From Clostridiales bacterium UBA5446 (GTDB taxonomy: Bacteria > Bacillota > Clostridia > Oscillospirales > Oscillospiraceae): a stretch of DNA of 13,678 bases. Positions 1 to 6,433 of the stretch are shown here, in pieces (within the stretch, counting starts at the first letter, position 1; each line of letters opens with the position of its first letter). Under the pieces are notes generated by a model, which did no database searches, was not told where the DNA came from, and saw only the letters and a program-made list of their open reading frames with translations. Location of the stretch: NCBI GenBank assembly GCA_002427465.1, contig DIRC01000035.1, forward strand, positions 1-13,678. The letters run 5' to 3'. The translations under genes were made by a program, and so were the position numbers.

Positions 1-977
1 GATTCCCGCACCTCGTCCAAGACGGCCTCTGCGGCCTCCGCGTCCGCCAGGGGCACGGTGAAGCTGATGTCGTTGGTGTTCTCCCGGCCATAAGACTGCA
101 GAATGATATCCACGTTGATTTTCGCCCTGGCCATGGTATTGAACACCCGGAACGCCATGCCCGGTTCGTCCGGCACGCCGATGACGACGATGCGCGCCAC
201 ATTATTATCCTTCGCGATTCCGCTGATTTTCATCTCTTCCACCTTTTTCACGACCTCCTTAACTTTTGTTCCGGGCTTGCGAACATAACTCGAAAGAACT
301 TCTATGATAACGCCGTAACGTTTCGCCATTTCCACCGAGCGGTTATGAAGCACCTGTGCGCCGAGGCTGGCAAGCTCCAGCATTTCGTCATATGTGATTT
401 CCTTCAGCTTCCTGGCCCCCTGAACCTTGCGGGGGTCCGCGGTATATACGCCTTCCACATCCGTATAGATCTGACATTTATCGGCATGAAGCACCGCAGC
501 CAGGGCAACGGCCGTAGTATCCGAGCCGCCCCGGCCAAGGGTTGTGATGTCATCGTTTTTATCGATTCCCTGAAATCCCGCGACGACGACGATTCTGCGC
601 TTATCCAGCTCCCTGCGGATGCGTTCGGACGAGATGCGCATAATCCGCGCGCTGCCGTAATTGGCGTTCGTCTCGATTCCCACCTGCCAGCCGGTAATGG
701 AAACCACGGGCAGCCCCATGGCCTCAAGGGTCATGGCCATCAGCGCCACGGATTGCTGCTCACCCGTGGAAAGCAACACATCCATCTCCCGCTTGGACGG
801 CCTTGGATTAATTTCGTGGGCCTTTTCAATCAGATCGTCCGTGGTGTCTCCCTGGGCCGAGAGTACAACCACCACATCGTGGCCTTCGGCATAGGTGTCG
901 GCAATAACGCCGGCGACCCGCCTCATCTTTTCGGCGTCGGCCACGGAGCTGCCCCCGAATTTCTGTACTATGAACAT
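1..977 (-). CDS. lysC: Aspartokinase, monofunctional, C-terminus cut by window edge
   Basis: This gene phosphorylates aspartate, the first step towards lysine, threonine and methionine, and acts in the cytosol. The frame was read by hand from an ATG at 977-975, preceded by GGAGG at 987-991. It stays open to base 1, giving 325 visible residues of about 400-410 usual for the family, so the end of the second ACT domain is missing. The N-terminal kinase motif KFGGSSV is at residues 6-12 and the nucleotide-binding GRGGSDTTA at 148-156. The ACT region starts near residue 250, and its INVDIILQS...TNDISFTV stretch (287-308) is typical of lysine/threonine-sensitive aspartokinases. It lies 53 bases after hom in the same direction and has its own promoter candidate at 1021-1050. 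Met249 is a possible internal start for a separate beta subunit. Identification is very secure; the allosteric effector is not visible. Confidence 0.96.
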   Translation of the reverse strand, partial: MFIVQKFGGSSVADAEKMRRVAGVIADTYAEGHDVVVVLSAQGDTTDDLIEKAHEINPRPSKREMDVLLSTGEQQSVALMAMTLEAMGLPVVSITGWQVGIETNANYGSARIMRISSERIRRELDKRRIVVVAGFQGIDKNDDITTLGRGGSDTTAVALAAVLHADKCQIYTDVEGVYTADPRKVQGARKLKEITYDEMLELASLGAQVLHNRSVEMAKRYGVIIEVLSSYVRKPGTKVKEVVKKVEEMKISGIAKDNNVARIVVIGVPDEPGMAFRVFNTMARAKINVDIILQSYGRENTNDISFTVPLADAEAAEAVLDEVRE

Positions 978-1020
978 TGGACGATTCCTCCGATGTTTGG
1001 GTGTTTTTAGTGTTCACTCT

Positions 1021-1050
1021 ATTATATGTGCTAATCCAGTATCCGGTAAA
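1021..1050 (-). promoter_or_regulatory. Internal promoter candidate for lysC
   Basis: On the minus strand, TTTACC (1045-1050) and TATAAT (1021-1026) are separated by 18 bases. The -10 is perfect and the -35 matches 4 of 6. The element overlaps the last codons of hom and would start transcription about 35-40 bases before the lysC ATG, so lysC could be expressed apart from hom. It is a sequence match only. Confidence 0.5.
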
Positions 1051-2242
1051 CCGCCCGGACGTCCATACCTGCGGCGCGCCTGTCAAGCGCGGCTCTGGAC
1101 ATATAGTCCGTCACAAAGGCATACTCGCCCTGCGCCCCGGCAGGGGCGGTGATGAATCGCGCGTTCCCAAAGGCGGCGCCGATCCCGCTGAGATCCGCCC
1201 CCGTGCGGACGAGCCACCGGCTGGAAATAAGATCGGGGTCCGTGACATAGCCCGGTTCCGAAGGCCACCAGCCTAGGTATTTCCGTGTGTTCGGCTCCCG
1301 GACACAGTCGATCACATCCGCCGCGACGGCGCTGGCCGTGGGCAGCGCGCCCGCTCCCGGCCCAAAAAACATGGTCTCACCGACGGCGTCGCCCTTCACC
1401 GAAATGCCGTTCATGACCCCGTCAATATTGGCGATCGGATTGCTTTTTGAAATCAGGTGCGGCTCCACAAAGGCCGTGACCGAGTTCGGCCCCGTCCTCA
1501 GCGCCCGGCCGAGGAGCTTGATTTTATATCCCAGTATCCGGGCATACTCAATGTCGGCCGAGGCGATGGCCGTGATGCCGACGGTTTTGACCTCCTCCGG
1601 CGCAACATTTTTTCCGAAACAAAGATCCGCCAGAATGCTGATCTTGCGCCCGGCATCGATTCCCTCCACGTCGGCGGTAGGGTCCAGCTCGGCGTAACCC
1701 TTTTCCTGCGCCTCTTTCAGGGCCTGGTCAAAGGTCTTGCCGCACTGAATCATCTCCGTCAGAATATAGTTGGTGGTACCGTTCAGGATGCCGCAGACCG
1801 AGGTGATCTCATTGGCGGCCAGACACTGGACAATCGGCCGCAGGATCGGTATCCCGCCGCCCACGCTGCCCTCGAACAGGAAATTCACGCCCTTATCCCT
1901 GGCAATGGCGGTCAGTTCCATGCCGTGCTTTGCCACCAGTTCCTTGTTGGACGTGACGACGCTTTTGCCCGCCAGCAGGCAGCGCTTGTCATATTCATAG
2001 GCCACCGTCGCCCCGCCGATACACTCGGCAACCACTGCGATTTCAGGATCGCCGACAATCACCTCAAAATCGTGGACGATTCTGTCCGCGAGCGGGTGAT
2101 CAGGTCGGGGTTTTCGGCAGAGGATATACTTCACCTCGATCTCCTGCCCCGCACGCCTGGCAATCACGTCCTTATTCTTGGTCAAAACCTCGGCGGTCCC
2201 GGCGCCCACGGTTCCTATGCCGAGTATCGCTGTTTTTATCAT
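1031..2242 (-). CDS. hom: Homoserine dehydrogenase with shortened C-terminal ACT-like region
   Basis: This enzyme reduces aspartate semialdehyde to homoserine with NAD(P)H, the branch to threonine and methionine. The protein has 403 residues. It has a Rossmann GxGxVG at residues 8-13, SNKE with a conserved lysine at 98-101, and the signature NGTTNYIL at 154-161. The catalytic-core stretch GYAELDPTADVEGIDAGRK covers 182-200. The ATG at 2242 is preceded by AAGGAG with a short spacer. The tail after about residue 340 is only about 65 residues and a weak match to an ACT domain, against roughly 80-90 in Gram-positive relatives of about 430 residues. The gene follows the ACT protein at 2328-2774 by 85 bases and precedes lysC. 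Assignment is secure; whether the short tail still senses threonine is unknown. Confidence 0.96.
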   Translation of the reverse strand: MIKTAILGIGTVGAGTAEVLTKNKDVIARRAGQEIEVKYILCRKPRPDHPLADRIVHDFEVIVGDPEIAVVAECIGGATVAYEYDKRCLLAGKSVVTSNKELVAKHGMELTAIARDKGVNFLFEGSVGGGIPILRPIVQCLAANEITSVCGILNGTTNYILTEMIQCGKTFDQALKEAQEKGYAELDPTADVEGIDAGRKISILADLCFGKNVAPEEVKTVGITAIASADIEYARILGYKIKLLGRALRTGPNSVTAFVEPHLISKSNPIANIDGVMNGISVKGDAVGETMFFGPGAGALPTASAVAADVIDCVREPNTRKYLGWWPSEPGYVTDPDLISSRWLVRTGADLSGIGAAFGNARFITAPAGAQGEYAFVTDYMSRAALDRRAAGMDVRAVYRILD

Positions 2243-2327
2243 AGCCCTCTCCTTGCCGGATTCAGCCCGGCGGCCCCGGGTCTTCCCGGCGCGCCGCGCC
2301 CGCGCCGCATATTTTTTCCCGCCGGCG

Positions 2328-2774
2328 TCATCCGGCGAGCACCTCGAATTTGATCACGCCCCTGAGGGACTCCACCGCCGCGATAAGCGCGTCCATGCCG
2401 ACGCGCATATTGTCGGTGGTAGCGGAAATCGCCACCAGCGCCACGCCGTTTGTGGGGATGCTCTGATTGATCGTGAGAATATTTGTGCCGGTATCGGCAA
2501 AAATAGTGAGCAGGGACGACAGAACCCCCATCTTATCCCGCAGCACCGCGTGAAATGTGACGATGCTTCCTCTTTTCATATCGCGGAACGGCGCTATGGA
2601 GTCCTTGTATTTATAGAACGCGCTTCGGCTGATGCCGACCCGCTCGACGGCCTCCGCCACGGTGCGGGCCTCGCCGGACTCCAGCAGCTCCCTGGCTTCG
2701 GTGACTTTGACAAACACCTCCGGAAGCGCGTCTTCCCTGACGAGATAATACCTTGACTTTCCCTTTTCCTGCAT
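2328..2774 (-). CDS. pheB: UPF0735 (PheB-type) ACT domain protein
   Basis: This is a small probable regulator of 148 residues. The N-terminus (RYYLVREDALPEV, residues 8-20) and the segment RTVAEAVERVGISRSAFYKYKD (37-58) match the UPF0735 family and look like a helix-turn-helix. An ACT domain follows at about 72-146. The start is ATG at 2774-2772, because GGAGG at 2782-2786 lies 7 bases upstream. A longer frame back to 2828 exists, but its first residues do not look like the family. It is the first gene of an operon with hom and lysC, so binding an aspartate-family amino acid and adjusting pathway expression or activity is a reasonable inference. The name pheB comes from the Bacillus homologue, whose function is not settled. 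Confidence 0.88.
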   Translation of the reverse strand: MQEKGKSRYYLVREDALPEVFVKVTEARELLESGEARTVAEAVERVGISRSAFYKYKDSIAPFRDMKRGSIVTFHAVLRDKMGVLSSLLTIFADTGTNILTINQSIPTNGVALVAISATTDNMRVGMDALIAAVESLRGVIKFEVLAG

Positions 2775-2861
2775 GACAGCACCTCCATGAACCATAAATT
2801 CAGAACGCGGCGCTCCTGATTCCCCCACCCGCGGTCAAATGTTTCCCGCAAGCACACACCT

Positions 2862-2890
2862 GTTATACCATATCCACACTTCGCGCACAA
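2862..2890 (-). promoter_or_regulatory. Promoter of the ACT protein-hom-lysC operon
   Basis: The minus strand shows an extended -10 (TGGTATAAC, with TATAAC at 2862-2867) and a weak -35, TTGTGC, at 2885-2890 with 17-base spacing. The predicted start lies near 2855, giving a leader of about 80 bases. That is too short for a lysine riboswitch or T-box, and neither was seen. A small inverted repeat (ACAAT...ATTGT) overlaps the -35 side. Confidence 0.6.
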
Positions 2891-2981
2891 TGGACATTAT
2901 TGTAAAAGATTACGCCGGGCTGCCGCGCGGTTTCATCCATTTTGCCAACTGCCCACCCGCGGCCAGAGGAGGAAAGACAGC

Positions 2982-3407
2982 TTGACAGGCTTTTTATTCT
3001 GCATACTTGCGGGGGCCGCCATGAGCCTGCAGGGCGTCATGAACACCCGCCTCGGCGAAGGGATCGGAACTATGGAGGCCAACGCTTTTGTTCAGGTCAC
3101 CGCGGCGCTCCTCTCCCTGGCCGCCCTGCTGATCTATCGAAACGGCAGTTTTTCGGCCCTGACGGACGTCAACCGGCTTTTCTGGTTTGGCGGCGCTTTA
3201 GGTCTCGTCATCACGATAACGGTCATGCTGGGGATTAAAACCCTTTCCCCCACGGTGGCGATCTCGACAATCCTGATTTCCCAGCTTCTTGTGGCCGCCC
3301 TGATCGACGCCTTCGGCCTCATGGGCACGGAAAAAATCACCTTTGGCTGGACGAAAATCCTCGGCCTTATCTTCATGATAGCCGGCGTGCTGATTTTTAA
3401 AAAATAA
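2982..3407 (+). CDS. DMT-superfamily YdcZ/DUF606-type membrane protein
   Basis: This is a very hydrophobic 141-residue protein with about four to five membrane segments: residues 2-16, 33-50, 66-85, 89-108 and 123-138. The N-terminal FCILAGAAMSLQGVMNTRLGE and the closing GLIFMIAGVLIFKK are typical of the YdcZ/DUF606 branch of drug/metabolite transporters, which normally have about 140-150 residues. The start is TTG, preceded by GAGGAGG at 2966-2972. A later ATG would remove the first membrane segment. It is a single-gene unit divergent from the ACT operon and convergent with proS. No convincing plus-strand promoter was recognised in the gap. The substrate is unknown, and such short proteins probably act as dimers or pairs. 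Confidence 0.85.
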   Translation: MTGFLFCILAGAAMSLQGVMNTRLGEGIGTMEANAFVQVTAALLSLAALLIYRNGSFSALTDVNRLFWFGGALGLVITITVMLGIKTLSPTVAISTILISQLLVAALIDAFGLMGTEKITFGWTKILGLIFMIAGVLIFKK

Positions 3408-3445
3408 AAACGATCCGGAGAAGCGGGAGCTTCTCCGGATCGTTT
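3408..3445. terminator. Two-way terminator between the DMT gene and proS
   Basis: Perfect 17-bp arms (3408-3424 and 3429-3445) surround a GGGA loop and begin right after the DMT stop codon. On the plus strand the T-run is short (GTTT). On the minus strand the hairpin is followed by a long T-rich run (complement of 3396-3410), so it is also a strong stop for proS transcription. Confidence 0.88.
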
Positions 3446-3549
3446 CCATTCAGGCGGGGCTTTGCCTTGACCGGACACCGCCGCCCGCGGTCGCCTTCGC
3501 ACGGCGAAGGCGCTTTCGGCTTGCGGGCGCAAAAGGCCCGCAAACGAGT
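3446..3549. repeat. Hairpin-rich spacer after proS
   Basis: This gene-free stretch holds two further inverted repeats. CGCCTTCGC/GCGAAGGCG lies at 3492-3500 and 3504-3512 with a 3-base loop. TTGCGGGC/GCCCGCAA lies at 3521-3528 and 3536-3543 with a 7-base loop. Neither has a T-run. They lie in the 3' untranslated region of proS and may stabilise its RNA end or be remnants of an intergenic repeat. Confidence 0.55.
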
Positions 3550-4989
3550 TTAGTACGCCACGCCCCATATAATCATGGTGTCCGTGGGTTTGCCGCAGAT
3601 GGGGCAGACCCGGCCCACATGCTCCTGTTCAAAGGGGATACAGCGGCTGGAAACCCCGGCCAGCTCCTTCATCTTCAGCTCACAGGCCTCGTCGCCGCAC
3701 CACATGGTTTTGACAAAGCCGCCGCCCCGGTTTTCGATGATGTCCCGGACTTCCTCAACAGTTTCCGCGGTATAGGTATGCTCTGCCAGATTCCTTTTGG
3801 CTTTCTCAAAAAGGCCGTTCTGCACATCCTCAAGAAGCGCCGGCACCCGGGTTTCCAGCTCGGACAGCGGCACCGTGACCTTCTCCCCGCTGTCCCGCCT
3901 GGCGGCCAGGCAGACGCCCGCTTCGATATCCCGCGGCCCCAGCTCTATGCGCAGGGGTACGCCCTTCATTTCCCATTCCGCGAACTTCCAGCCCGGGGAA
4001 TTGTCGGAAAAGTCTCCCTTTACGCGCAGCCCCGCGGCCTTCAGCCGGGAGACGACCTCCTGCGCCCTTTCCGTGACTCCGGGCTTGTGAGCCGCGATGG
4101 GCAAAACCACTACCTGCACGGGCGCTATGCGCGGCGGCAGGACAAGGCCGTTGTTGTCACCATGGGTCATAATCAGCCCGCCGATCGTCCGGGTGGAAAG
4201 CCCCCAGGAGGTCTGGTGCGGGTGCCGCAATTGATTCTCCTTATCGGAGAAGGTAATGTCGAAAGCCCGGGCAAAGCCGTCCCCGAAGTAATGACTGGTT
4301 CCGGATTGGAGGGCTTTGCGGTCGTGCATCATGCACTCGATGGTATACGTGTCCACCGCCCCGGCAAACTTTTCCTTATTGGTCTTGTTCCCCCGGATTA
4401 CCGGCATGGCCAGCCAGTTTTCGCAAAGGCTGGCATAAACCTCCAGCATACGGAGGGTTTCCTCCCGGGCCTCCGCCTCCGTGGCGTGAAGGGTATGGCC
4501 CTCCTGCCAAAGGAACTCCCTGCCCCGCAGGAACGGCCGGGTGGTCTTCTCCCAGCGCAGCACGCTGCACCACTGGTTATACAGGCAGGGCAGATCCCGC
4601 CAGGAATGGACGACGTGGGCCCAATGCTCGCAGAAAAGCGTCTCCGAGGTTGGCCGTATGCAAAGCCGCTCCTGCAGCTCCTCGCTTCCGCCCACCGTGA
4701 CCCACGCGCACTCCGGCGCAAAGCCCTGAACATGATCCTTCTCTTTTTGGAGAAGGCTTTCCGGTATAAGAAGCGGCATGGATACGTTCTGGTGCCCCGT
4801 TTCCTTGAACATATCGTCCAGCGCACGCTGGATGTTCTCCCAGATCGCATAGCCGTACGGGCGCAAAATATAGAAACCTTTGACGCCGGAATAGTCAATC
4901 AGCTCCGCTTTCGTGCAGATGTCCGTAAACCATTGGGCAAAATCCGTCTCCATATCGGTGATCTGCTCGACCCTCTTCTCTTTTGCCAT
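3550..4989 (-). CDS. proS: Prolyl-tRNA synthetase, archaeal/eukaryote type (ProS type 3)
   Basis: This enzyme charges tRNA-Pro with proline in the cytosol. The protein has 479 residues, the usual size for the short type 3 class that lacks the bacterial editing insertion. Class II motif 2 is around RWEKTTRPFLRGREF (145-159) and motif 3 around STRTIGGLIMTHGD (265-278). The anticodon-binding domain follows at about 290-390. The C-terminal domain carries cysteines at 431, 436, 462 and 465 that could bind zinc, and the chain ends in Tyr479. In structures of this class the terminal tyrosine reaches the active site. The start is ATG at 4989, because AAAGGAG (4998-5004) lies 8 bases upstream and the family begins here. 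An in-frame extension to 5151 crosses the promoter and is rejected. It is monocistronic, with no T-box in its short leader. Confidence 0.96.
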   Translation of the reverse strand: MAKEKRVEQITDMETDFAQWFTDICTKAELIDYSGVKGFYILRPYGYAIWENIQRALDDMFKETGHQNVSMPLLIPESLLQKEKDHVQGFAPECAWVTVGGSEELQERLCIRPTSETLFCEHWAHVVHSWRDLPCLYNQWCSVLRWEKTTRPFLRGREFLWQEGHTLHATEAEAREETLRMLEVYASLCENWLAMPVIRGNKTNKEKFAGAVDTYTIECMMHDRKALQSGTSHYFGDGFARAFDITFSDKENQLRHPHQTSWGLSTRTIGGLIMTHGDNNGLVLPPRIAPVQVVVLPIAAHKPGVTERAQEVVSRLKAAGLRVKGDFSDNSPGWKFAEWEMKGVPLRIELGPRDIEAGVCLAARRDSGEKVTVPLSELETRVPALLEDVQNGLFEKAKRNLAEHTYTAETVEEVRDIIENRGGGFVKTMWCGDEACELKMKELAGVSSRCIPFEQEHVGRVCPICGKPTDTMIIWGVAY

Positions 4990-5038
4990 AAAACCTACTC
5001 CTTTCACCCCAAAACCGGGGCGTCGTAACTGAACCTTA

Positions 5039-5067
5039 ATTTTATTAGAAGTATATAGCGTTGTCAA
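5039..5067 (-). promoter_or_regulatory. proS promoter
   Basis: The minus strand has a perfect -35 TTGACA (5062-5067), 17 bases, then TAAAAT (5039-5044). Transcription would start near 5032, about 43 bases before the proS ATG. The -35 lies within a short inverted repeat, GTTGT-CAAGC-ACAAC (5060-5074), shared with the divergent promoter region. Confidence 0.82.
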
Positions 5068-5090
5068 GCACAACCGCCGCCCTCCGCCTA

Positions 5091-5096
5091 TATAAT
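5091..5096 (+). promoter_or_regulatory. -10 element candidate for the gene at 5135
   Basis: TATAAT is a perfect -10 and is correctly placed for a start near 5103, 14 bases before the AAGGAG at 5117-5122. No good -35 occurs at 16-18 bases; TTGTCA at 5061-5066 is 24 bases away. The promoter is probably weak or activator-dependent and is divergent from that of proS. Confidence 0.45.
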
Positions 5097-5134
5097 AGGA
5101 TAGCCGATGAATTATTAAGGAGCTGATCCCGGTT

Positions 5135-5455
5135 TTGAGTACATATGGCAAATTCTATTTCCGCCCCATGCCCGGCGAGCAGATCAGCACTGAGCTGACC
5201 TTATACGAGGATTCCCATGCGGCGATCTGCGGGCGGGTACTCGACCGCAGGGAAGAACCCGTATCCGGCGCCGTCGTTCTGCTTTTTCTGCCTGGTCCGG
5301 ATGATTCGCTGTCCCTCGTCTCGCGCTTTGTAACGGACGAGGACGGACATTTTATTTTCGGTCCCCTGGACGGCAATACGCTTTACCTCATTAAGGTGTT
5401 TAAGGACGAAATCAAGCTGCGCGAGCTTGAAATCTTCACCGATACCGACGATTAA
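5135..5455 (+). CDS. Small carboxypeptidase-regulatory-like (transthyretin-fold) domain protein
   Basis: The 106-residue protein consists almost entirely of one beta-sandwich domain. GRVLDRREEPVSGAVVLL (33-50), TDEDGHFIFGPL (68-79) and LYLIKVF (83-89) follow the pattern of carboxypeptidase-regulatory/Cna-B-like repeats. No signal peptide, membrane segment or sorting signal is visible, although such domains are normally secreted. The start is probably the TTG at 5135, with AAGGAG at 5117-5122 but a long 12-base spacer; ATG 5168 would be an alternative start. It lies between proS (divergent) and the HAAS gene (same strand, 108 bases on, own promoter). Its function is unknown; it could be a structural or binding module. 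Confidence 0.72.
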   Translation: MSTYGKFYFRPMPGEQISTELTLYEDSHAAICGRVLDRREEPVSGAVVLLFLPGPDDSLSLVSRFVTDEDGHFIFGPLDGNTLYLIKVFKDEIKLRELEIFTDTDD

Positions 5456-5522
5456 ACAGGACATTCCGCCCGCAAACCCGAAAAAGAATCGCCCGCCCAA
5501 CGGAAAGTTAATAATTTTCGCC

Positions 5523-5563
5523 TTGACCGGGTACGTTATATTATCTATAATGTACCCGGTCAA
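5523..5563. promoter_or_regulatory. 41-bp palindrome carrying a promoter on each strand
   Basis: Perfect 12-bp arms (TTGACCGGGTAC at 5523-5534, GTACCCGGTCAA at 5552-5563) extend inward. After one mismatched pair, TTATA/TATAA also pair, so 18-base arms enclose a 5-base centre, TTATC. On the plus strand TTGACC (5523-5528) and TATAAT (5546-5551) are 17 bases apart. By symmetry the minus strand has TTGACC (5558-5563) and TATAAC (5535-5540), also 17 apart. The plus promoter serves the HAAS gene; the minus one would run antisense across 5135-5455 towards proS. An autoregulatory operator is likely but inferred. There is no T-run, so it is not a terminator. Confidence 0.8.
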
Positions 5564-6433
5564 ATGACTATTTCAATGAATTGGGAGGAGACCGTTATCG
5601 GCAGGCAAAAGTTCATTGCCGAGCTGGCCAAGCTTCTCTCCGGCATGACCGCGAGAGACCGGGAGTCAACTCTGGCAAAATATAACGACATGTTCGATAA
5701 GGCCGGGAACGAGGAAGAGCTCCTTACTAACCTGGGAAGCCCGACACGCGTAGCCATATGCGAGCTTCGCGGCTATATCCCTTCCGAAGAACCGGAGCCT
5801 GAATCCGCTTCTTCCGAGATCCCGGACTGTCAGGCCGCACCAGACGGACTTATTGAACCGGAACCCATCCCCGAGCCGCTTTCGGAGGAACCGGCGGGGG
5901 AATCCCCGCCCGCGACCGACGTTTCCGACGGCTTGGTGGAATATTTTCGCGACACGCCAAGGCCGGCGGAGCCGGAGGACGAGCCGGTCCCCGATCCCGC
6001 CCCGGAAGAAAGCCCCCGGGACGGCGCCGAAGACGGCGATCCGGATACGCCCGAACCGGCTTTCGACCGTTCGGCGCCTGAGAAGCCGCGCCCCATCGCC
6101 GGACGGATTATACTTTACGCAGCCTTTGGAATCCTGGTCTGCATCCCTGTGACCGCCGTGCTGGCGGCCCTCAGCCTGTGTCTGCTTGCTTTGGGCGCCG
6201 GACTTCTTTCTATCGGCATTTTTACGGTCTCACTCAGCTTTGCGGGAATCTCCGTATTTGCGGACATTATGATGCTGATCGGCGCGGGCCTTGTCATCGG
6301 CGCGCTTGGCGTACCCGTCGCATTCCTTGCGGTCTGGGTGTTCCTGCGCCTGACTGTCGGCTTTGTCAATCTGATTCTCCGCACCGGCGCAAAATGGTGC
6401 TATGAAAACGAAAAGGAGGAGTCTCAGACATGA
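5564..6433 (+). CDS. HAAS-domain (DUF1700-like) membrane protein
   Basis: The protein has 289 residues. Residues 13-70 (IGRQKFIAELAKLLSGMT... GNEEELLTNLGSPTRVA) match the helical HAAS/DUF1700 pattern. They are followed by a Pro/Glu/Asp-rich linker (about 72-178) and a hydrophobic C-terminal block (about 181-272) with three or so membrane helices. HAAS proteins usually accompany PadR-type repressors and envelope-stress genes; no PadR gene is in view. The start is uncertain. ATG 5564 lies only about 5 bases after the predicted transcription start, and ATG 5576 is next. The only strong ribosome site, GGGAGGAG (5583-5590), lies downstream of both and would fit an unusual AUC at 5597. The stop overlaps the next gene in ATGA. 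Probable role: membrane-linked sensing or scaffolding, inferred. Confidence 0.75.
   Translation: MTISMNWEETVIGRQKFIAELAKLLSGMTARDRESTLAKYNDMFDKAGNEEELLTNLGSPTRVAICELRGYIPSEEPEPESASSEIPDCQAAPDGLIEPEPIPEPLSEEPAGESPPATDVSDGLVEYFRDTPRPAEPEDEPVPDPAPEESPRDGAEDGDPDTPEPAFDRSAPEKPRPIAGRIILYAAFGILVCIPVTAVLAALSLCLLALGAGLLSIGIFTVSLSFAGISVFADIMMLIGAGLVIGALGVPVAFLAVWVFLRLTVGFVNLILRTGAKWCYENEKEESQT

Noticed and set aside
1457..2353. 298-residue plus-strand open frame opposite hom
   Set aside because: Antisense shadow of hom with no domain, and no ribosome site was recognised.
2775..2855. Lysine riboswitch or T-box ahead of the aspartate operon
   Set aside because: The leader of about 80 bases is too short, and no T-box sequence or terminator/antiterminator pair is present.
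3619..5028. 469-residue plus-strand open frame opposite proS
   Set aside because: It is a long shadow caused by high GC and codon bias; the opposite strand is a full, well-conserved proS.
4990..5151. 54-residue N-terminal extension of proS
   Set aside because: It crosses the proS promoter (5039-5067) and would start before transcription; ATG 4989 has a good ribosome site and matches the family start.
5201..5563. 120-residue minus-strand frame starting within the palindrome
   Set aside because: It begins upstream of the predicted minus transcription start, is antisense to the better supported domain protein, and shows no recognisable domain.
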